Shown here piece after piece: positions 1-4,335 of a stretch of 10,459 nt of DNA. The notes beneath the pieces are model-generated. The model searched no databases and was not told the origin of the DNA. It worked only from the letters and a program-made list of their open reading frames with translations. The stretch is from NCBI GenBank assembly GCA_009777435.1, contig WRLW01000037.1:1-10459 (forward strand), given 5' to 3'. Origin of the DNA: Oscillospiraceae bacterium. Lineage in GTDB: Bacteria > Bacillota > Clostridia > Oscillospirales > UBA929. The position numbers were made by a program, and so were the translations under genes. Position 1 is the stretch's first letter. Each line of letters opens with the position of its first letter.

Positions 1-30
1 TTCGACTCAAAGGGCGAGCTGTTTAAGTAA
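1..30 (+). CDS. 3' end of an upstream gene (last 9 codons)
   Basis: In frame 1 the window opens with codons reading FDSKGELFK and then a TAA stop at 28-30. Nothing can be said of the product from nine residues. The assignment rests on three points: the frame is open to the window edge, a stem-loop starts three bases after the stop, and the next gene is on the opposite strand and converges on the same hairpin. Frame 2 is also open here, so the frame choice is an inference. Confidence 0.4.
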   Translation, partial: FDSKGELFK

Positions 31-32
31 AC

Positions 33-79
33 GAACCGCGCCCCGCAAGTTATACCGCGGGGATTTTCGGGCGCGGTTC
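33..79. terminator. Nested stem-loop between convergent genes, probable terminator
   Basis: Bases 33-43 (GAACCGCGCCC) are the exact reverse complement of 69-79. Inside them CCCCGC (41-46) pairs with GCGGGG (57-62) across a 10-base loop and is followed by ATTTTC. Bases 41-43 can belong to either stem. The structures therefore either nest (8-bp outer stem plus 6-bp inner stem) or compete (11-bp outer against 6-bp inner). The position, three bases after one stop and 26 bases beyond the stop of the oppositely oriented gene, suits a terminator for the rightward transcript and possibly for both. The T run is short, so the termination role is inferred. Confidence 0.55.
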
Positions 80-104
80 GCGCGGGCGTCGGGAGGTACG
101 GGTT

Positions 105-344
105 TTATAGTCCAAACGGCCTCAAATCGTTTTCGCGCAGGCTCTGAATGGCGTTTGCTATACGGTTCGCGGAATCCTCGCCGGTGACGGCGGCCTGTAT
201 ATATTCGACGACCCTTGTCCTCTGCCCGTAAGTCATGTTCCCGTATGCCTCGAGCGCCTGGGGGTTCTGCGCGAGGTGCATCCCGAAGCCCATAGGCAAA
301 TCCGGCCCGTCCGGGTTTCCGCCCATTCCGATAAATGGCTGCAT
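105..344 (-). CDS. Small protein with YdeI/OmdA-like helical domain, 79 aa
   Basis: The start is ATG at 342-344 on the minus strand. A GGAGG lies six to seven bases upstream (complement of the CCTCC at 351-355), which is a strong reason to believe this short gene. The first ~22 residues are Gly/Pro/Met-rich (MQPFIGMGGNPDGPDLPMGF) and look disordered. Residues ~25-75 run LAQNPQALEAY, QRTRVVEYIQAA, then a RIANAIQSL helix. This pattern (NPxA, R-x-x-x-x-x-I, RI-x-x-x-I-x-x-L) resembles the C-terminal 'bacteriocin-protection, YdeI or OmpD-associated' domain (OmdA) and short clostridial proteins that share PMGFGM-LAQNP-A. The biochemical role of that domain is not established. The protein has no signal peptide or membrane segment, so it is probably cytosolic. 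It is transcribed away from the FolT-TagA operon and ends toward the 33-79 hairpin. No convincing -35/-10 pair was found for it; ATTGTA at 360-365 (TACAAT on the minus strand) is the only -10-like hexamer nearby. The gene is fairly sure and the family assignment tentative. Confidence 0.72.
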   Translation of the reverse strand: MQPFIGMGGNPDGPDLPMGFGMHLAQNPQALEAYGNMTYGQRTRVVEYIQAAVTGEDSANRIANAIQSLRENDLRPFGL

Positions 345-403
345 ATTGAACCTCCGGTTATTGTATTTGAGCTTAGTATGCCCGTTTCACCAACATCAAA
401 CGC

Positions 404-431
404 TTGACAAAAGCTTGTAATCATGTATAAT
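404..431 (+). promoter_or_regulatory. Near-consensus sigma-A promoter for the FolT-TagA operon
   Basis: A perfect TTGACA (404-409) and a perfect TATAAT (426-431) are separated by 16 bases. The expected transcription start is near 438-440, giving a leader of only about 28 bases before the ATG at 467. That leaves no room for a folate (THF) riboswitch or other large leader RNA. The pentamer GCTTG occurs at 402-406 and again at 413-417, one helical turn apart and flanking the -35 box. This could be an operator or chance. Confidence 0.75.
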
Positions 432-466
432 TTTTTCCTATAAGCAAAAGCGTATGGAGCGAAGAT

Positions 467-1780
467 ATGAGGGATCTACTGCGGATAAAAAGCGTGTTCA
501 CCACACGCGGCCTCGCGGTTATAGCAATGCTTGTGGCCATGTCGGCGGCTCTCGCGCCGCTTGTCATTTGGATAACGCCGCAGCAAAAGCTGCTGAGCTT
601 TACACTTCTGCCGCTCGCGGTCGGCTCGGTTCTTTTCGGGCCGTGGGCGGCGGTGCTGATGGGGGCGGCGTCGGACACCTTAAATTACCTGATAAGACCT
701 ATGGGCCCTTATTTCCCGGGCTACGCGTTAAGCTTGGCGGTGTCGTGTCTCTTTTACGCGTTTTGGCAGTACAAGCGCCCCATAAGGCTGTGGCGTATCG
801 CCTGCGCCCAGCTCTGCACGGTCGTGTTCGTCCACTTTGGGCTGAATATGCTCTGGCAGGCCATTTTGCTTGGAGGAACTGCGGCGGGTTTTACGGCGGC
901 GGGCTTCTATTCCGCCGTCAGACTGATAAACAACGCGGTCACATTCCCCTTTATGGCAGGCTCGGTGTATGCCTTGGCAAGGGTAGCGTCCGCCATAGGG
1001 AATCGCCGGCCGGAGTCGCCTGATATGGCCGCCGCCGCGAGGGCCGACGTGCTGGGGGTCGGCTTTGACGGCTTCACGATAGGCCAGGCGGCCGAACACG
1101 CGCTTGAGCTTTTGCGCGTACCCGGAGGGCACTATATCGTAACGCCGAATTCCGAAATGCTTGTGGCAGTCAGAAACGACAAACAGGCGCTGCGCGCGCT
1201 GCTGGAAGCCGATATGGTGCTGCCCGACGGTATCGGGGTCGTTATCGCCTCAAGGATGCTCAAACGGCCTGTCCCGAATAGGGTGGCCGGCATTGATTTC
1301 GCGCAGGCGCTTTTCTCACGCTGTGAGGGAAAGAGAATATTTTTGCTCGGAGCGGCCGAAGGCGTGGCGGAAAGGGCGATGGAGCGCCTTGGCTCAATGT
1401 ATCCGGGGCCGGTGTTCTGCGGATGCCTAAACGGGTACTTTACCGGGGACGCGCCTGTGATTGAGACTATACGCGCGGCCAAACCGGATATACTGTTGGT
1501 GTGCCTTGGGGCCGTAAAGCAGGAAAAATGGATGCTTGAGCATAAGGACGCTTTCGGCGACTGCCTTATGGCGGGACTTGGCGGCTCGTTAGATATATGG
1601 TCGGGCGACCTCAAGCGCGCGCCCGCGGTATTTGTCAGATTGGGATTAGAATGGTTTTACCGTCTGCTCAGGCAGCCGTCGCGCATAGGGCGCATGACGC
1701 GGCTTCCTTATTTCCTGTATCTGGTCTGCGGGCAAAGGCGCGCCGAGCGCGGAGCCGGGAGAGGAGGCGCGCGCGCGTGA
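467..1780 (+). CDS. FolT-like ECF transporter S component fused to WecG/TagA/CpsF glycosyltransferase, 437 aa
   Basis: The start is ATG 467, with GGAG at 456-459 seven bases upstream. Residues ~10-175 are a polytopic membrane domain of the folate-type ECF S-component family. The visible signs are an AxxxA pair in the first helix (A20-A24, the motif S components use to dock on EcfT), LLPLAVGSVLFGP (48-59), the segment GPYFPGYALS (80-89), FGLNMLWQAIL (124-134) and RLINNAVTFPF (152-162). Residues ~195-432 are a complete TagA/WecG/CpsF enzyme: GVGFDGFT (197-204), TPNSEM (226-231, probable substrate-binding Thr226), VLPDGIGVV (251-259, Asp254 the likely catalytic Asp), GAVKQEKWM, GGSLDIWSG, and the basic C-terminal appendage LEWFYRLLRQPSRIGR that helps these enzymes act at the membrane. 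Family members transfer a HexNAc sugar (ManNAc or ManNAcA) to lipid-linked GlcNAc in teichoic acid or polysaccharide synthesis. The two domains are normally separate proteins of about 170 and 240 aa. The linker (~172-194) is Ala/Arg-rich and contains Met187 with its own GGAG, so separate translation or a frameshift artefact is possible. The gene overlaps tmk by four bases. Domain identities are firm; the function of the joined protein is unknown. Confidence 0.88.
   Translation: MRDLLRIKSVFTTRGLAVIAMLVAMSAALAPLVIWITPQQKLLSFTLLPLAVGSVLFGPWAAVLMGAASDTLNYLIRPMGPYFPGYALSLAVSCLFYAFWQYKRPIRLWRIACAQLCTVVFVHFGLNMLWQAILLGGTAAGFTAAGFYSAVRLINNAVTFPFMAGSVYALARVASAIGNRRPESPDMAAAARADVLGVGFDGFTIGQAAEHALELLRVPGGHYIVTPNSEMLVAVRNDKQALRALLEADMVLPDGIGVVIASRMLKRPVPNRVAGIDFAQALFSRCEGKRIFLLGAAEGVAERAMERLGSMYPGPVFCGCLNGYFTGDAPVIETIRAAKPDILLVCLGAVKQEKWMLEHKDAFGDCLMAGLGGSLDIWSGDLKRAPAVFVRLGLEWFYRLLRQPSRIGRMTRLPYFLYLVCGQRRAERGAGRGGARA
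1012..1027 (+). promoter_or_regulatory. Possible internal ribosome binding site and start for a free TagA domain
   Basis: GGAG at 1012-1015 lies nine bases before the in-frame ATG at 1025-1027 (Met187), precisely between the membrane and glycosyltransferase domains. Starting here would give a 251-aa protein, close to the usual TagA length. A TGA at 1021-1023 in a different reading frame precedes this ATG by one base, which is the spacing of ordinary adjacent operon genes. The site may be a fossil of two separate genes, a working internal start, or chance in GC-rich sequence. Confidence 0.35.
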
Positions 1781-2424
1781 GCCTGATAGTATTGGAGGGT
1801 ATCGACGGTTCCGGCAAGACGACGCAGGCAAAAGCCCTGCGCGGCTGGCTGGACGCGGAAGGCATACCTTTCCGCGCGCTGGATTTCCCCCGGTATCACG
1901 AGCCGTCGGGCGCGCTTGTGAAGCAGTATCTCAGCGGCGCGTTCGGCAATAAGCCGGAGGACGTCAACCCATACGCCGCCTCGGCTTTTTACGCGGTAGA
2001 CCGCGCGGCGTCATATCTGGAGAGCTGGAAAGCGCCTTATCTCGCCGGCGAGCTGTTCGTGACCGACCGCTATACCACGTCAAACGCCGTTCATCAGGCG
2101 TCCAAGCTTCCGAGAGACGAACGCCCGGCTTTCTTTGAATGGCTGTTCGATTTTGAGTACAACCGCCTTGGACTGCCGGCCCCCGATATGGTTTTACTGT
2201 TAGACATGCCTGTGAGCTTAGCCGGACGGCTGATAAACAACCGGCGCGGCGCCGGAGATATCCACGAGGACGACGGCCTGTATCTGACGCGGTGCCGCGA
2301 AGCCGCCGTTCAGGCCGCGGAGCTGTACGGATGGCGCACGGTGCGCTGTGCTGACGGCGGCGCGCCGCGCCCGGAGGGCGACATAAGCCGCGATATCATT
2401 TCGGCGGTGAAAGCTATACTATAG
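1777..2424 (+). CDS. tmk: Thymidylate (dTMP) kinase, 215 aa
   Basis: This enzyme phosphorylates dTMP to dTDP with ATP in the cytosol, the step that commits thymidylate to dTTP. The Walker A loop is GIDGSGKTT (residues 8-16). The DRY of DRYTTSNAVHQ (Asp97-Arg98-Tyr99) is the nucleotide-monophosphate site signature, and MVLLLDMP begins the strand before the LID region. The LID around NNRRGAGDIHEDD carries an arginine pair. The chosen start is GTG 1777: an AGGAGG at 1762-1767 sits nine bases upstream, the P-loop then falls at the usual distance from the N terminus, and the length matches the family. The open frame extends upstream to 1597, but that part only shadows the TagA coding sequence. The GTG overlaps the preceding TGA (GTGA), so translation is probably coupled to the FolT-TagA fusion. 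The link between a folate-type carrier domain and dTMP kinase is metabolically suggestive, since thymidylate synthesis uses methylene-THF, but it is only contextual. Confidence 0.95.
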   Translation: MSLIVLEGIDGSGKTTQAKALRGWLDAEGIPFRALDFPRYHEPSGALVKQYLSGAFGNKPEDVNPYAASAFYAVDRAASYLESWKAPYLAGELFVTDRYTTSNAVHQASKLPRDERPAFFEWLFDFEYNRLGLPAPDMVLLLDMPVSLAGRLINNRRGAGDIHEDDGLYLTRCREAAVQAAELYGWRTVRCADGGAPRPEGDISRDIISAVKAIL

Positions 2425-2444
2425 ACGAAAGGCTGTGCGCGATA

Positions 2445-3026
2445 ATGGTATATGTACTGCTTGCCGAGGGCTTTGAGGACATAGAGGCGCTTGCGCCGGT
2501 CGATATACTGCGGCGCGCGTCCGTTGACGTAAAGCTGGCGGGTGTGACCGGCGAGACCGTAACGTCGGCAAACGGCGTAACTGTGCAAACGGACTGTCTG
2601 CTTTGCGACGTGCCGCTTGACGGCTGTGATATGCTTGTACTTCCCGGCGGCAGCCCGGGATGGAAGAACCTCAGGGGTTCGGAGCCCGTGCTTGAGCTTG
2701 TGCGGCGCGCGCATGACGGAGGCAAGCTGCTGGCCGCCATATGCGGCGCGCCCGTGATACTCGCGGAGCTTGGCTTATTAAAAGGGCGGCGCGCCGTCTG
2801 CTATCCGGGCATGGAAAGCGAGCTGACGCGGTTCGGCGCGGTGGCGCCGGAGAACGAGACGGTCGTGCGGGACGGCAATATAATTACCGCGCGGGCCGCC
2901 GGGTCGTCTATTGATTTCGGACTGCGGCTGGCGGCCGCGCTGAATGGAGAGGACGCGGCCGGAGAGGTATGCCGCGCGATATGCTATACGCCGCGCAATG
3001 GTATCACGGGGCCGCTCGCCCCGTAA
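2445..3026 (+). CDS. DJ-1/PfpI (YajL/ThiJ) family protein, 193 aa
   Basis: This is a complete single-domain DJ-1 superfamily protein. The nucleophile-elbow cysteine is Cys100 in AAICGAPVIL, and the conserved acidic partner is Glu14 in LLAEGFEDIEA; these match Cys106 and Glu18 of human DJ-1 by alignment of the motifs. The strand VLPGGSPGW (residues ~65-73) precedes the elbow, and ITARAAGSSIDFGLRL near residue 145-160 is the usual late family motif. Family members are reported as redox-responsive chaperones or as glyoxalase/deglycase enzymes, and the true substrate is disputed. No signal peptide is present, so the protein is cytosolic. The start is ATG 2445, 20 bases after the tmk stop. The Shine-Dalgarno (AAAGG, 2428-2432) is weak and rather distant, which suggests dependence on upstream translation. 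The last ten codons and the stop lie inside the hairpin at 2994-3036. Confidence 0.92.
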   Translation: MVYVLLAEGFEDIEALAPVDILRRASVDVKLAGVTGETVTSANGVTVQTDCLLCDVPLDGCDMLVLPGGSPGWKNLRGSEPVLELVRRAHDGGKLLAAICGAPVILAELGLLKGRRAVCYPGMESELTRFGAVAPENETVVRDGNIITARAAGSSIDFGLRLAAALNGEDAAGEVCRAICYTPRNGITGPLAP

Positions 3027-3036
3027 TACCATTGCG
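2994..3036. terminator. Long stem-loop spanning the DJ-1 stop codon, probable bidirectional terminator
   Basis: Arms of 18 bases (2994-3011 and 3019-3036) are complementary at 17 positions, with one A/C mismatch and a seven-base loop (3012-3018). The outer half is CGCAATGGTAT / ATACCATTGCG and the inner half is ACGGGG / CCCCGT. The DJ-1 stop (TAA, 3024-3026) lies in the right arm. The hairpin sits between the rightward tmk-DJ-1 operon and the leftward microprotein gene, whose stop is at 3047, so it can serve both. No T tract follows on either strand. Rho-independent release is therefore uncertain, and 3'-end stabilisation is equally possible. Confidence 0.6.
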
Positions 3037-3046
3037 TTACGCCGGG

Positions 3047-3127
3047 TCAATTGCAGCAGCAGCACAGAACGATCAATATCAGAAGAATGATACACAGGCA
3101 GCCATTGTCCTCAAACATGCCTTTCAC
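3047..3127 (-). CDS. Cys-rich single-helix membrane microprotein, 26 aa
   Basis: Reading leftward, GTG (3125-3127) opens a 26-codon frame ending in TGA (3047-3049). The product is MKGMFEDNGCLCIILLILIVLCCCCN. A GAGGTGA (3134-3140) stands six bases before the GTG, which is near-ideal spacing. For the in-frame ATG at 3116-3118 it is 15 bases away, so GTG is preferred. The product has a short polar acidic head (KGMFEDNG), one hydrophobic helix (residues ~11-21, too short to be a generous transmembrane span but plausible), and a CCCCN tail; six of its 26 residues are Cys. Very short peptides of the form [D/N]-C-hydrophobic-CCC-G/N are common, mostly unannotated, in spore-forming Clostridia and resemble YjcZ-type sporulation peptides. 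This resemblance is by pattern only. A sigma-K-like promoter lies at the right distance upstream. The gene converges on the hairpin at 2994-3036. Function is unknown. Confidence 0.7.
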   Translation of the reverse strand: MKGMFEDNGCLCIILLILIVLCCCCN

Positions 3128-3133
3128 TATAAT
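3105..3133 (+). promoter_or_regulatory. Sigma-A-type promoter for the mltG-alaS operon
   Basis: TTGTCC (3105-3110; four of six matches to TTGACA) and a perfect TATAAT (3128-3133) are separated by exactly 17 bases. Transcription would start near 3140, giving a leader of about 68 bases before mltG. The promoter overlaps the first codons of the leftward microprotein gene, so polymerase bound here would cover that gene's start region. Confidence 0.55.
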
Positions 3134-3158
3134 TCACCTCACTTGCGATAGTCTACCG

Positions 3159-3186
3159 TATCATATGTCTCATCTCGGCGTATTGT
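3159..3186 (-). promoter_or_regulatory. Sigma-K-like promoter for the microprotein
   Basis: On the minus strand, CATATGATA (3159-3167) fits the mother-cell sigma-K -10 consensus CATAnnnTA. An AC (3185-3186) lies 17 bases upstream, as in the sparse sigma-K -35 element. The start would fall near 3151, leaving a leader of about 24 bases that just holds the GAGGTGA ribosome binding site. The consensus carries little information, and the same bases also read as GTAACA-N18-TATGAT for sigma-A, so the sigma class is an inference. Confidence 0.35.
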
Positions 3187-3207
3187 TACGCAAAAAGGCG
3201 GGAATTT

Positions 3208-4305
3208 ATGGCCAAACGGCTTAGAGAAGAAAATGAACAGCCGCGTGAGGAGCGTCAGATAACCACCGGATGTATGACTGGTGTATTTTACGCTTTTTGC
3301 GTTATCGGCGTTTCGCTGGCGTTGGCCGTATTCGGATGGAACTCGGCCAAGGACGTCCTTGGCCTGCTCAAAGACGAGCGGGTCGCCTTGATCGAGGTTC
3401 CTGAGGATTTCAATATACAGCAGATCGCCAAAACCCTTGGGGACAACGGTATTATCGAATACCCTTGGCTGTTCTCGTTCTACGCCGGCTTTTCAAATGC
3501 CGCCGAAAAGATAAAGCCGGGCAGATACGAGCTGCGCTCAACGCTCGATTACCCCGCCATTGTGTACAACATGCGCGAGGCGGCCACGACGCGCGAGGAG
3601 ATACGCGTTTCGATACCCGAGGGCTACACGCTTTCCCAGATTATCGATCTGCTTGACGAGAGGGGCGTCAGCACAAAGGAACTGCTATGGGAGACGGCTG
3701 AAAACCACAAATTTGAATACTCCTTCCTTGAGAATGTCCCCATGACGAAAACGCGTCTGGAGGGCTACCTGTTCCCGGATACCTATGACTTTTTCATCAG
3801 GGAAAGGCCCATAGCGGTGTTTGGGAAGCTGCTGTCAAACTTTAACAGAAAGCTGACAAGGGAGATGCGCGAACGCGCCGAGCAGACGGGCTACAGCATA
3901 TCGGAGATACTGACCGTCGCGTCGTTAGTCGAGCGCGAGGCCGGCAACGATGAGGAACGCGGGAATGTCGCCTCGGTAATATACAACAGGCTGAACAGCA
4001 GAGGGTTCCCGTTTCTTCAGATAGACGCGACCATACAGTATATCCTGCCGGCGCCCAAGCCGGTGCTTTCGGAAGAGGATCTTAATATAGACAGCCCTTA
4101 TAACACGCGTTTATACTCCGGCCTGCCGCCCGGCCCCATAGCGAATCCGGGCCTGAACTCCATACGCGCGGCGCTGTGGCCGGACGAAACGGACTACTAT
4201 TTCTATGTACTGACGCCCAATGGACACCAATTCTGCAAGACGGAAGCCGAATTCAACAGGGTAAAGGCCGCCAATCAGGACTTCCTGAACAGTCTGGGCC
4301 AATAG
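3208..4305 (+). CDS. mltG: Endolytic murein transglycosylase MltG (YceG-like), 365 aa
   Basis: MltG cleaves nascent glycan strands inside peptidoglycan and is thought to terminate chain growth near the synthesis machinery. A short polar cytoplasmic tail (residues 1-20) leads to one transmembrane helix (~21-44, CMTGVFYAFCVIGVSLALAV), which places the rest outside the membrane. Residues ~60-130 form a LysM-like subdomain (VPEDFNIQQIAKTLGDNGII). The catalytic region begins at residue ~195 with the segment TRLEGYLFPDTYDF. The signature SLVEREAGNDEERGNVASVIYNRL begins at residue 239; Glu242 or Glu244 is the catalytic acid of the family. QIDATIQYI and the segment YNTRLYSGLPPGPIANPGL complete the active-site cleft. 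Length and domain order are normal for Firmicutes. The start ATG has a modest AAAGG/GGCGGGA upstream (3194-3203). It is the first gene of the second rightward block and lies 30 bases before alaS. Confidence 0.95.
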   Translation: MAKRLREENEQPREERQITTGCMTGVFYAFCVIGVSLALAVFGWNSAKDVLGLLKDERVALIEVPEDFNIQQIAKTLGDNGIIEYPWLFSFYAGFSNAAEKIKPGRYELRSTLDYPAIVYNMREAATTREEIRVSIPEGYTLSQIIDLLDERGVSTKELLWETAENHKFEYSFLENVPMTKTRLEGYLFPDTYDFFIRERPIAVFGKLLSNFNRKLTREMRERAEQTGYSISEILTVASLVEREAGNDEERGNVASVIYNRLNSRGFPFLQIDATIQYILPAPKPVLSEEDLNIDSPYNTRLYSGLPPGPIANPGLNSIRAALWPDETDYYFYVLTPNGHQFCKTEAEFNRVKAANQDFLNSLGQ

Positions 4306-4335
4306 CGGCGTAAGCGTTGAAAGGATGATAAAGAT

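Noticed and set aside
432..466. THF or other vitamin riboswitch before the FolT-like gene
   Set aside because: The promoter -10 box ends at 431, leaving a leader of about 28 bases, too short for any known folate-responsive RNA.
454..1023. 189-codon plus-strand frame overlapping the FolT domain
   Set aside because: It is a shifted-frame shadow: its product is Gly/Arg/His-rich without a recognisable fold, while the other frame encodes a clear FolT-like domain. Only its TGA at 1021-1023 matters, as a possible fossil stop.
1597..1776. 60-codon upstream extension of the tmk frame
   Set aside because: The residues before GTG 1777 are an out-of-frame reading of TagA, lack Tmk similarity, and would push the P-loop far from the N terminus. 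AGGAGG at 1762-1767 supports GTG 1777.
3178..3191. GCGTA/TACGC mini-hairpin just before the mltG ribosome binding site
   Set aside because: Five base pairs with a four-base loop is weak and expected by chance; there is no sign of regulation beyond its position.
4306..4335. T-box leader before alaS
   Set aside because: Only 30 bases separate mltG and alaS and they contain no specifier loop, T-box motif or terminator hairpin.
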